From contig NZ_BAOG01000036.1 of the NCBI RefSeq assembly GCF_000400365.1, forward strand, positions 1 through 64,000: a stretch of 64,000 bases of DNA, given 5' to 3'. The DNA is from Vibrio jasicida CAIM 1864 = LMG 25398 (GTDB lineage Bacteria > Pseudomonadota > Gammaproteobacteria > Enterobacterales > Vibrionaceae). Positions 9,353-17,210 of the stretch are shown here, piece by piece. Position 1 is the first letter of the stretch, and the number at the start of each line of letters is the position of its first letter. A program made the translations under genes and the position numbers. A model generated the notes under the pieces. It made no database searches and was not told the DNA's origin. It was given only the letters and a program-made list of their open reading frames with translations.

Positions 9353-9931
9353 ATGAAATTATTGAAAGCGTTTTGGAAGAGGCTAACAAGCCCGAGTAAA
9401 GCTGCGGTTGGCGTAGTATTATTCTTGGGGTTTGCTGGTGGTCTTCTATTCTGGGGCGCATTTAACACCGGGATGGAGGCAACCAACACGGAAGAGTTCT
9501 GTTCTGGCTGTCACGCCCCTATCGTTGCAGAAATTCAAGAAACGATTCACTATTCTAACCGTTCTGGTGTTCGTGCAATTTGTTCAGATTGTCACGTACC
9601 GCACGAATGGACAGATAAAATCGTACGTAAAGTTCAGGCATCCAAGGAGCTATTTGCTCACTATGTGACGAAGACCATCGATACTCCTGAAAAATTCCAA
9701 GCTCGCCGCGCACACCTCGCGGAGCGAGAATGGGCTCGCTTGAAGAAGAACGACTCTTTAGAGTGTCGTAACTGTCACGAGTTTGAATACATGGACTTCT
9801 CAGAACAAGGTTCACGAAGTGCAAAACAACACTCAACAGCACTCGCAAATGGCGATAAAACGTGTGTAGACTGTCACAAAGGTATTGCACATAAACTGCC
9901 AGACATGCACGGTGTTGAAGGCTGGCAATAA
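9353..9931 (+). CDS. napC: Membrane tetraheme cytochrome c NapC
   Basis: NapC/NirT-family quinol dehydrogenase of 192 residues. One N-terminal membrane anchor (about 17-36) is followed by a periplasmic domain with four CxxCH motifs: CSGCH (50-54), CSDCH (77-81), CRNCH (138-142) and CVDCH (171-175). It oxidises quinol and delivers electrons to NapB/NapA. The operon lacks napG and napH, so NapC is the only quinol route encoded here. Confidence 0.96.
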   Translation: MKLLKAFWKRLTSPSKAAVGVVLFLGFAGGLLFWGAFNTGMEATNTEEFCSGCHAPIVAEIQETIHYSNRSGVRAICSDCHVPHEWTDKIVRKVQASKELFAHYVTKTIDTPEKFQARRAHLAEREWARLKKNDSLECRNCHEFEYMDFSEQGSRSAKQHSTALANGDKTCVDCHKGIAHKLPDMHGVEGWQ

Positions 9932-9946
9932 GGAGAAATACGGACG

Positions 9947-10081
9947 ATGAGTAATCTTGAATCCTTCATTTGGCATTTCCTTGGATACAGCGCAATGCCA
10001 TTTATTATTCTTTCCGGCTTTGTGGGGGTCGCAGCAGTCTCTCTATGGCTACTTTCACTAGGTAAGGATAAAGAGGTGTAA
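9947..10081 (+). CDS. 44-aa single-pass membrane protein, TIGR02808-like
   Basis: A 44-residue ORF 15 nt after napC with a good ribosome binding site (AGGAG) and a terminator about 45 bp later, so it closes the nap operon. It starts MSNLESFIWHFLGYSAMP, has one hydrophobic segment (about 18-37, IILSGFVGVAAVSLWLLSLG) and ends with a charged KDKEV tail. This fits my recollection of TIGR02808, a very short Vibrio/Photobacterium membrane protein found next to nap genes. Function is unknown; a role as a small accessory or stabilising subunit of NapC is inference. Confidence 0.8.
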   Translation: MSNLESFIWHFLGYSAMPFIILSGFVGVAAVSLWLLSLGKDKEV

Positions 10082-10126
10082 TTAGCCTCTAGCGAGTCGA
10101 CATTTTTGCCTATTTTGTTGACGGAA

Positions 10127-10156
10127 AACGCCAAGCAACTGCTTGGCGTTTTTTCT
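10127..10156 (+). terminator. Terminator of the nap operon
   Basis: AACGCCAAGC / GCTTGGCGTT 10-bp perfect stem with a 4-nt loop followed by a T-run, 45 bp after the 44-aa ORF. Confidence 0.9.
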
Positions 10157-10290
10157 TTCTAACGGGCAAAGAGTACGCTTTGGTTATTGCTCTCCATATA
10201 CAACCCACCCAAACTAATCACCTTCCCTACGGTTCAATCTAAGGCTATTTGGGGTCAACGAATTAGAAGTGATCTAAGAGAAGTAACACA

Positions 10291-10320
10291 GATAAAAAAG
10301 GCGACCCTATAGGCCGCCAA
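10291..10320 (-). terminator. Terminator-like hairpin after phaC
   Basis: On the minus strand GGCGGCC-TATA-GGGTCGCC is followed by six T. The stem is imperfect (one internal mismatch) but the position, about 25 bp past the phaC stop, fits termination of the pha operon. Confidence 0.6.
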
Positions 10321-10343
10321 ATAATACTGCTGTGAGGAGCAGT

Positions 10344-12119
10344 TTAGGACTCTTTAATAGGCAGAACTTGTCGAACGTATTGACCCGGAGCTTCATCAAT
10401 AGCCGGATTTTGCTCAGAACCAACTGGGAACGGTTCGACCTGCTCTTCTGGGTTGAACTGCATTAACCATTGATGCCAGTGTGTCCACCAAGAACCCTCC
10501 TGATGGTTAGCATTGTTAAACCATTCATCAGCAGAATCATCAAGGTTGTCGTTTAACCAGTAGCCATACTTATTTTTAGCAGGATGATTAACGATCCCCG
10601 CGATATGACCAGACTCACCCAACACAAAGGTCTTATTGCCGCCAGTATTGAGTGCACCACGATAGGTTCCTTGCCACAATGCGATATGGTCTTCTTTGGT
10701 CGATACAAAGTAGCTCGGGATCTTAATCTTATTCAGATCGATCCAGACGCCACCGATCTTCACGCCCTTGTCTTGAACAAGCTTGTTCTCTAGATAGAGT
10801 TCACGCAATAAGAAGTTGTGGGAAGCAGCGCTCACATTGGTGCTGTCGCTGTTCCAGTACAGAAGATCAAAGTCTACAGGGCTGTTGCCTTTGAGGTAAT
10901 TGTCCACGTAGTAGTTCCAGTACAGACTGTTCTCGCGTAATAGGCTGAAGGTAACGCTGAGTGAGCGGCCATCCATGTAACCTTTCGCGTTGTTTTGCGT
11001 CTCAATTGCACTGATGATGGTATCGTTGATGTACGCCCCTACTTCGCCCGGCTGAGAGAAGTCCAGTAGAGTGGTAAAGAAGCTTGCAGATTTAATGCGT
11101 TTCTTCATACGTTTCGCAGCATAGTACGCCACGGTACTGGCCAAGACCGTACCACCAATACAGTAACCAGCCGCATTTATCTGCTCTTGGCCCGTTACGT
11201 CTTCGATGGCCGTAACTGCTTTGGCGACGCCTTCCGTCACGTAGTCACCAAACTCAACTTGAGCTTGCTCTTTACCTGGGTTGCGCCAGGACATCATAAA
11301 CACGCTGTGGCCTTGCTCTAACAACCAACGAACCATAGAGTTCTTTGCCGTTAGATCAAGGATGTAGTATTTGTTGATAAACGGCGGGACGATAAGCAGT
11401 GGCGTTGCATTGATTTTTTCTGTCAAAGGACGGTATTGAATGAGCTCAAACAACTCATTTTGAAACACAACATCGCCTGCGGTTGTCGCCACATCATCAC
11501 CAACACGGAAAGCATTGTTGTTTGTCATTCGTACTTTCAGAATGTCTGCGCTTGACTCTACGTCCTCTTTCAGCTTTTCCAAACCCGTTAGAAGGTTTTC
11601 ACCATTTTTCTCTAACGTCAGTTTAAGCAGCTCTGGGTTAGTCGCGATAAAGTTTGAAGGAGAGAGTGCATTGATGGCTTGGCGAGAGAAGAAGGTAATG
11701 CGTTCTTTCGTCTTCTCATCCAACCCTTCAATAGAATCCAGAGTGTCGAGGTAAGTCTTACTAAACAATAGGTAGGATTGTTTGATGAAGCTGTACATCG
11801 CTTCGTTTTGCCAAGCTTCGTTAGAGAAACGCTTATCGCCCTTCTCTGCTTCGATGATTTGTGCCTGATTGCCAGCTAACGCCACGTTCTGCCATATTTG
11901 CAGTTGTTGCTCCCACCACTCAGCTTGGAGTTTTAAAATCGCAGCTGGTTGATTGGCGGCTTGTTCGAACAGTTTAGCCGTGTCTTCGAAGTTCACTTCT
12001 TGCATGGCCTTATTCAAAGGAGAATTCACGACTGCCTTGTTGACTTCGAAATCATGCCACCACTGATGATTGGTTTCTTGAAGCTTAACAAGATAGTCCG
12101 AAAAGAAGTGCTGAAACAT
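10344..12119 (-). CDS. phaC: Class I poly(3-hydroxyalkanoate) synthase PhaC
   Basis: Polymerises 3-hydroxybutyryl-CoA into polyhydroxybutyrate granules. The 591-residue product has the class I length. The alpha/beta-hydrolase core carries the lipase-like box GYCIGG with nucleophile Cys320, then the catalytic Asp in STKEDHIAL and His in GESGHIAGIVN. The start at 12119 gives MFQHFFSDYL and is preceded by AGGAG 8 nt upstream; an extension of 13 codons upstream lacks such support. Last gene of phaB-phaA-phaP-phaC. Confidence 0.96.
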   Translation of the reverse strand: MFQHFFSDYLVKLQETNHQWWHDFEVNKAVVNSPLNKAMQEVNFEDTAKLFEQAANQPAAILKLQAEWWEQQLQIWQNVALAGNQAQIIEAEKGDKRFSNEAWQNEAMYSFIKQSYLLFSKTYLDTLDSIEGLDEKTKERITFFSRQAINALSPSNFIATNPELLKLTLEKNGENLLTGLEKLKEDVESSADILKVRMTNNNAFRVGDDVATTAGDVVFQNELFELIQYRPLTEKINATPLLIVPPFINKYYILDLTAKNSMVRWLLEQGHSVFMMSWRNPGKEQAQVEFGDYVTEGVAKAVTAIEDVTGQEQINAAGYCIGGTVLASTVAYYAAKRMKKRIKSASFFTTLLDFSQPGEVGAYINDTIISAIETQNNAKGYMDGRSLSVTFSLLRENSLYWNYYVDNYLKGNSPVDFDLLYWNSDSTNVSAASHNFLLRELYLENKLVQDKGVKIGGVWIDLNKIKIPSYFVSTKEDHIALWQGTYRGALNTGGNKTFVLGESGHIAGIVNHPAKNKYGYWLNDNLDDSADEWFNNANHQEGSWWTHWHQWLMQFNPEEQVEPFPVGSEQNPAIDEAPGQYVRQVLPIKES

Positions 12120-12185
12120 AGTCTTACTCCTATATTCGGAAAGAATAACGCCGCCCAAGAACTCGGGCGGCGAAAAGTGGACGTA

Positions 12186-12533
12186 TTACGCAGGAGTAAC
12201 AGTCTTTAGATTTTCCGAAGTCATTTGTTCAACATCTTCTTTGAATTCTTTTGCGATAGATTGCAACTTGTTGCTGTCATCCATCATTTGTTGAGAAAGC
12301 TTTGTAAGCACGCTTAGTTGCTGGCTGTTAAACGCCGTTAAAGAAGTGACGTCTTTGATTTCTGACGCTGCTTTCATTTGGTTTAGGCCAACTTCGCTAT
12401 ATGTGCGGATTGCATTCAGTTGAAGCTCTGTAAGCACTTCTACATTCTTGGTCACTAGCTTGTTGAACTTCAAGTATGGTTCAAGGTTCTTTTCAGTTTG
12501 ATCGCTAAAAGTTTTGAAGAAATCAGTGTACAT
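12186..12533 (-). CDS. phaP: Phasin (PHA granule-associated protein)
   Basis: 115-residue helical protein, beginning MYTDFFKTFSDQTEKNLEPYLKF-type phasin sequence with the characteristic LVTKNVEVLTELQLNAIRTY helix. It is amphipathic, Gln/Lys-rich, and lacks a signal peptide or membrane segment. Phasins coat polyhydroxybutyrate granules and control their size and number. The position between phaA and phaC confirms the assignment. Shorter than many phasins but complete, with an AGGAG ribosome binding site. Confidence 0.85.
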   Translation of the reverse strand: MYTDFFKTFSDQTEKNLEPYLKFNKLVTKNVEVLTELQLNAIRTYSEVGLNQMKAASEIKDVTSLTAFNSQQLSVLTKLSQQMMDDSNKLQSIAKEFKEDVEQMTSENLKTVTPA

Positions 12534-12576
12534 GGTTTATCTCCTAGAGAAAGAATTAAAATATCCGTTTAAATAA

Positions 12577-13785
12577 CTACTTAACTGCTTTTACAACCAC
12601 AGCCGTGCCCATACCGCCGCCTACACAAAGTGAAGCAACACCGTACTGACCGTCTTGTTTGTGAAGTTCGTGTACTAACGTAACCAAAATGCGGTTACCT
12701 GATGCACCTAGAGGGTGGCCCAATGCGATTGCACCACCATTAAAGTTGGCTTTGTCTTGAATTGAGCTCACTGGAACTTGGTTGGTTTCTGCCAATTTAT
12801 GAATCACACCCAAAGCTTGTGCAGCAAAGGCTTCATTCAACTCATAAACGTCAATATCGCTGGTTTTCAGGTCGGCTTTGTTCAACGCTTTGTTTACCGA
12901 TTCAACCGGACCAAGACCCATAATTTTTGGATCCAGACCAGACTGCGCATAACTTACGATTTCAGCGATTGGCGTTAAGCCGAGTTCCTGAACTGCACTC
13001 TCAGAAGCAAGGATAATGGCACTAGCACCGTCATTAATGCCGGAAGCATTACCTGCTGTTACCGTACCTTCACGGTCAAAAGCTGGGCGCAGTTTACTCA
13101 AGCCTTCCAGTGTTGCGTTTGCTTTAGGGTATTCATCCGTATCAAACACGACGGTTTCACGACGTTGTTTAACTTCGACCGGCACAATTTCGTCTTTGAA
13201 CTTACCCGCTTCAATCGCAGCGACAGCCTTTTGTTGGCTCGCTAGCGCATATTCGTCTTGCTGTTGGCGCGTCAAACCAACCTCTTTCGCAACATTTTCG
13301 GCGGTAACACCCATGTGGTATTGGTTGTAAACGTCAGTCAAACCGTCAGCAATGAGGAGATCTTTCAACTCCATGTTGCCCATCTTATTGCCATCACGTA
13401 CAACGCTAGGCACGATGAATGGGATTTGTGACATTACCTCGACACCTGCAGCCACAACCACTTGTGCATCGCCACTGCGAATATGAGAAACGCCATCCAT
13501 GACAGTTTTCATACCACTGCCGCAAACCATGTTCACGCCATAAGCTGGCACAGACTCGGGAATACCGGCAAACATCGCGGCTTGACGACCAACGCCCATA
13601 CCTTGCCCTGCTGCGATAACGTTACCAACGATCACTTCATCAACTTTATCGCCCGTTAGTGACGCCGCCTCAAGCGCACCTTTAATTGCAACCGCCGCTA
13701 GATTGCCCGCTGACGTGTTTTTTAAGCTTCCGCCAAACGCGCCAATCGGTGTACGTTTCGCTGCAATAACAAATACTTTTTCCAT
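12577..13785 (-). CDS. phaA: Acetyl-CoA acetyltransferase (beta-ketothiolase) PhaA
   Basis: Condenses two acetyl-CoA to acetoacetyl-CoA, the first step of PHB synthesis. About 402 residues. The thiolase active-site Cys is Cys88 in NMVCGSGMK; the catalytic His is in GGAIALGHPLGASG and the second Cys in SLCVGGGMG. Two adjacent ATG codons exist; the second (13785) has better spacing (6 nt) to AAGGAG. Only about 10 nt separate it from the phaB stop. Confidence 0.95.
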   Translation of the reverse strand: MEKVFVIAAKRTPIGAFGGSLKNTSAGNLAAVAIKGALEAASLTGDKVDEVIVGNVIAAGQGMGVGRQAAMFAGIPESVPAYGVNMVCGSGMKTVMDGVSHIRSGDAQVVVAAGVEVMSQIPFIVPSVVRDGNKMGNMELKDLLIADGLTDVYNQYHMGVTAENVAKEVGLTRQQQDEYALASQQKAVAAIEAGKFKDEIVPVEVKQRRETVVFDTDEYPKANATLEGLSKLRPAFDREGTVTAGNASGINDGASAIILASESAVQELGLTPIAEIVSYAQSGLDPKIMGLGPVESVNKALNKADLKTSDIDVYELNEAFAAQALGVIHKLAETNQVPVSSIQDKANFNGGAIALGHPLGASGNRILVTLVHELHKQDGQYGVASLCVGGGMGTAVVVKAVK

Positions 13786-13795
13786 CATCTTCTCC

Positions 13796-14536
13796 TTAGC
13801 TCATGTATAGGCCGCCGTTCACCGACAGTGTTTCACCGGTGATGTAAGCGCCGGCATCACTCACTAAGAAGCTTACGGATGATGCAATTTCTTCAGGCGT
13901 TGCTAAACGCTTCATTGGGATCTGGTTGGTGATAGACTCCAGCACTTCCGGTTTCATTTGTTCAACCATTGGTGTCCCTGTGTAACCCGGAGCAATAACG
14001 TTTACCGTTACGCCGGAGCGAGCCCCCTCATATGCCAATGCTTTAGAAAAACCAATCATGCCAGCCTTAGCCGCTGAATAGTTTGCTTGACCAAACTGGC
14101 CTTTCAGACCATTAACAGAAGAGATGTTAATAATACGACCACCACCTTTTTCGCACATAGTTGCAAAAAGCGGCTGTGTCACGTTGAACAAGCTATTTAG
14201 GTTGGTATTAATGACGTCGTTCCAAGCTTGTGCAGTCATCTTTTTAAACACGCCATCGCGTGTGATTCCTGCATTATTGACGACGACATCAACGGTTCCT
14301 TCTTCCTCAAGTAAAAGTGCTAGTTTTTCAGCACATTGAGCGGTGTTAGTTACATCTAGTTCAAAAAGACGTACCTGATCTTTATTGAACCCTTTTTCAT
14401 TAAACCATTCCAACGCACACTCATAGTTACCAGTAAAGTAAGTAGCAATTACTCGGTAACCATCATTAACTAATTGAGAGGAAATAGCAGAACCAATTCC
14501 GCCTTTTGATCCAGTGATCAAAGCGACTTTCTTCAT
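13796..14536 (-). CDS. phaB: Acetoacetyl-CoA reductase PhaB
   Basis: NADPH-dependent short-chain dehydrogenase (246 residues) that reduces acetoacetyl-CoA to (R)-3-hydroxybutyryl-CoA. Glycine-rich cofactor loop TGSKGGIGSAI is at the N-terminus, NNAG in the middle, and the catalytic Ser (ISSVNG) and Tyr/Lys (NYSAAKAG) are present. The ATG at 14536 is chosen because it gives MKKVALITG and has GGAG 6 nt upstream; a longer frame exists upstream without SDR similarity. First gene of the pha operon. Confidence 0.95.
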   Translation of the reverse strand: MKKVALITGSKGGIGSAISSQLVNDGYRVIATYFTGNYECALEWFNEKGFNKDQVRLFELDVTNTAQCAEKLALLLEEEGTVDVVVNNAGITRDGVFKKMTAQAWNDVINTNLNSLFNVTQPLFATMCEKGGGRIINISSVNGLKGQFGQANYSAAKAGMIGFSKALAYEGARSGVTVNVIAPGYTGTPMVEQMKPEVLESITNQIPMKRLATPEEIASSVSFLVSDAGAYITGETLSVNGGLYMS

Positions 14537-14548
14537 TGAAGACTCCAT

Positions 14549-15286
14549 TCTTAACGGCATTAAAAAGCGAATTAAGACACTGGCGAAATATTTCACCAAC
14601 TGACATATAAATTTATTCTTGTGGCAACAAATCCTCTGTTGCCTTTTATTTTAAGTTAACCTAGAAATATTACATTTCAAATAAAAAACTCATTCATTTG
14701 CATAAGATTGATTTAGATCTCACTAGCAATGAAATGTTATAGAAAGGTTAAATACGCTTAAGGGATTGATTTAAAAAGACTTAAACTATAGACAACTTAA
14801 TCAACAATGATTAAAACCATCTTTATTTCAGTCACTTATACGAATTTTTATGTTTATTGCATTTACAAAGAGTGAAAGATCATCTTTGGTTTCTAAACTA
14901 ATAATTCTTAATTAAATCATTGGAGTAATAGTTCCAATAGATGACCTTACAAATATTAAATATATCATTTATTTAGATATCACCTTGCATTAAAATTTTA
15001 ATTAGCATCAAACCTTTAATGACAATTAAATCAACGTAAAATAAATAAAAACCCAGAAATATTTTCCTTAATATAGGCTTATTTAAAAACCGATTTTTTA
15101 TAAATGTCACCATTTGGTGCATGCAAGCACTAATATGTCGCAATCATTTAATTACTATTTTATTTTTATTAAATAGTTGAAAGGTAGATGGATGTCCAAG
15201 AAGGTAACGACTTTTATCTATGGCATCGAAGAGCACTTTGCACTATCTTTGTTGCCTGACTAGCTAATAATACAATAATCACTAAT
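14549..15286. other. AT-rich intergenic region upstream of phaB and the LysE gene
   Basis: About 740 bp, strongly AT-rich, between divergent phaB and a LysE-family gene. No CDS of convincing size. Two overlapping 23-codon frames near 15190-15264 (one starting MSKKVTTFIYGIEEHF after GAAAGGTAG) could encode a leader peptide, but support is weak. The region is expected to hold both promoters; I could not place them securely. Confidence 0.5.
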
Positions 15287-15907
15287 ATGAATACCGCTTT
15301 GCTGACCATGTTTATCCCCACCTTTTTCTTTGTTTCTATCACGCCTGGTATGTGTATGACACTCGCGCTCACGCTAGGCATGAGCATCGGCTACCGAAGA
15401 ACCCTGTGGATGATGGCAGGAGAATTAGTTGGGGTGGCGTTGGTTTCTGTCTCTGCAGTACTTGGTATTGCCGCAATCATGCTCAACTACCCGTGGCTGT
15501 TTACTGCGCTCAAACTGATTGGCGCTAGCTACCTGCTCTATCTGGGAATTGAAATGTGGCGTTCACGAGGTAAGCTCGCAATCAATGTTGATAGTATTGA
15601 TGTACCGACTAGTGGTAACTGGGATTTGGTACTTCAAGGGTTTATTACAGCCATCGCAAACCCGAAGGGGTGGGCGTTCATGATTTCACTTCTCCCTCCG
15701 TTTATCGATCAAAGCGCAGCACTCACGCCTCAACTTGTTGTTCTCGTCTCTATTATTTTGTTATTTGAGTTCATCTGTATGTCTCTTTACGCTACTGGTG
15801 GCAAAGGACTTAAACGTTTACTAGGCCAATCAAAAAACGTGCGCTTGATGAACCGAATTGCAGGCACTTTGATGATGGGTGTCGGTGTTTGGTTGTTATT
15901 GAGCTAA
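15287..15907 (+). CDS. LysE/RhtB-family amino-acid exporter
   Basis: Inner-membrane protein of 206 residues with about six hydrophobic segments, the LysE/RhtB size. The family signature near the N-terminus is present (SITPGMCMTLALTLGMSIGYRR), as is AIANPKGWAFMISLLPPF in the middle, which matches the conserved N-P-K segment. Likely exports an amino acid or homoserine-lactone-like compound; the substrate cannot be read from sequence. The following small gene starts 12 nt after its stop. Confidence 0.88.
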   Translation: MNTALLTMFIPTFFFVSITPGMCMTLALTLGMSIGYRRTLWMMAGELVGVALVSVSAVLGIAAIMLNYPWLFTALKLIGASYLLYLGIEMWRSRGKLAINVDSIDVPTSGNWDLVLQGFITAIANPKGWAFMISLLPPFIDQSAALTPQLVVLVSIILLFEFICMSLYATGGKGLKRLLGQSKNVRLMNRIAGTLMMGVGVWLLLS

Positions 15908-15918
15908 TTCAGCAAGCA

Positions 15919-16185
15919 ATGACACACATCTTATATAAGTTCAAACAGACCATTCGTGAGGCACTCGATTTTCAGGCTCGCGTGTGGGTAGTAAACGTCT
16001 ATACGGGAGAGCACAAAGGCGAGTCTTATGTGGTGAATGAGGACAGCTTTTCGGAACCATTACAGTGGATGAAGAAGAAAGGTTATCAAGATGCCATGCT
16101 CACCAAAGTTGAATCGATGAAGCGTTCCCAAATCATAGAGTTCGATCTTGGTTCAGTGAAGCATCGCCTAATGCGCGTTAAGTAA
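15919..16185 (+). CDS. Small hypothetical protein (88 aa)
   Basis: 88-residue soluble protein beginning MTHILYKFKQTIREALDFQ. Basic and aromatic, no signal peptide. I do not recognise the family. It starts 12 nt after the LysE stop, so it is probably co-transcribed. An in-frame TTG at 15889 would overlap the exporter gene; the ATG at 15919 is preferred although its ribosome binding site is weak. It ends just before a heptanucleotide tandem repeat. Confidence 0.65.
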   Translation: MTHILYKFKQTIREALDFQARVWVVNVYTGEHKGESYVVNEDSFSEPLQWMKKKGYQDAMLTKVESMKRSQIIEFDLGSVKHRLMRVK

Positions 16186-16202
16186 CACCTTCTTTTATTT
16201 TA

Positions 16203-16243
16203 TTTCTCGTTTCTCGTTTCTCGTTTCTCGTTTCTCGTTTCTC
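16203..16243. repeat. Heptanucleotide tandem repeat (TTTCTCG)5.9
   Basis: Five complete TTTCTCG units and a sixth lacking its last base, uninterrupted and identical. It lies between the stop of the 88-aa ORF and the secF2 terminator. Perfect short tandem repeats of this type often vary in copy number between strains. Confidence 0.95.
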
Positions 16244-16245
16244 TA

Positions 16246-16276
16246 GATAAAAAAGCGCCACTCAAGTTGAGTGGCG
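16246..16276 (-). terminator. Terminator of vemP-secD2-secF2
   Basis: GCGCCACTCA / TGAGTGGCGC 10-bp perfect stem; on the minus strand it is followed by six T. It lies 29 bp after the secF2 stop and may also stop rightward transcription weakly. Confidence 0.85.
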
Positions 16277-16304
16277 CAAGCACTTTTACCTTAAACACCA
16301 AACA

Positions 16305-17207
16305 TTATGGTGCAGTGTCGATCTCTACTGGTAGGTAGTGTTTTGGTTCTAGCTTCAACCATTCCGGAAGCACCGTACCAATCGAGATAGATGACCACGT
16401 ACCCGATAGTACGCCGATAAACATTGCTGTTGAGAAACCAGCAAGAGCTGAGCCCCCCATTATCCATAGTGCTCCAACAGTGATAAGCGTTGTACCAGAC
16501 GTCACCATAGTACGGGAGAACGTCGCCAGTACCGCTTCATCGTTAATTTGTTCCGTTTTCCAACTTTGCTTAGCAACCAGTAATTCACGAATTCGGTCTG
16601 CAATGATAATCGAGTCATTCAACGAGTAACCGAGAATAGCGAGAATCGCTGCGAACACCGTTAAATTGAATTCCATTTGGGTAATAGCAAAGAAACCCAG
16701 AACGAGAATAACGTCGTGCGCGAGAGCGAACAATGAACCACTTGCTAAACGCCACTCAAAGCGGAAACACAAGTAACCAAGAATTGTCAGTACTGAAACC
16801 AGTAGCGCTAAACCACCTTGATCGAACAAATCCTGACCTACTTGAGCCCCTACGATACTGTTACTTACAACTTTCACTTCATGTGAGATCGGCTTAAGCG
16901 TCTCTGCCACACTTGGTAAAGTTTGACCCTCTGTTGGTGCTGAATAGCGAATCACCCAACGACCATCCTCACCAGAACGAGTTACTGATGTCGAGTCACC
17001 CAACTTAGGTTGCAGTGCATTCAATAAATCGTGGTTCGTTAGTTGTTTATCGACTTTCACTTCGGTAACCATACCACCAGTGAAATCAAGACCTAAGTTT
17101 AGTCCCTTCATACCAAGGGCGACCAGCGCAATGACCGTTAGAACAACAGAAACAAACGTTGTGAAGTAACGAATCTTGCGGATATTTTGTTTTAGCATTT
17201 CAACCAT
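16305..17207 (-). CDS. secF2: Protein translocase subunit SecF (second set, SecF2)
   Basis: RND-type membrane subunit that helps SecYEG-driven export using an ion gradient. 300 residues with a first TM at about 17-37, a periplasmic domain, and five more TMs. Family motifs: LGLDFTGGMVTEVK after TM1 and LGYSLNDSIIIADRIREL in the fourth TM region. It starts 3 nt after the secD stop with AAGGG upstream. In Vibrio two SecDF sets exist; this one is assigned as the VemP-controlled, Na+-independent set by its linkage to vemP. Confidence 0.93.
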   Translation of the reverse strand: MVEMLKQNIRKIRYFTTFVSVVLTVIALVALGMKGLNLGLDFTGGMVTEVKVDKQLTNHDLLNALQPKLGDSTSVTRSGEDGRWVIRYSAPTEGQTLPSVAETLKPISHEVKVVSNSIVGAQVGQDLFDQGGLALLVSVLTILGYLCFRFEWRLASGSLFALAHDVILVLGFFAITQMEFNLTVFAAILAILGYSLNDSIIIADRIRELLVAKQSWKTEQINDEAVLATFSRTMVTSGTTLITVGALWIMGGSALAGFSTAMFIGVLSGTWSSISIGTVLPEWLKLEPKHYLPVEIDTAP

Positions 17208-17210
17208 GAT

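Noticed and set aside
15185..15264. Two overlapping 23-codon frames upstream of the LysE-type gene as a possible leader peptide.
   Set aside because: No run of regulatory codons and no attenuator hairpin could be found between them and the exporter gene.
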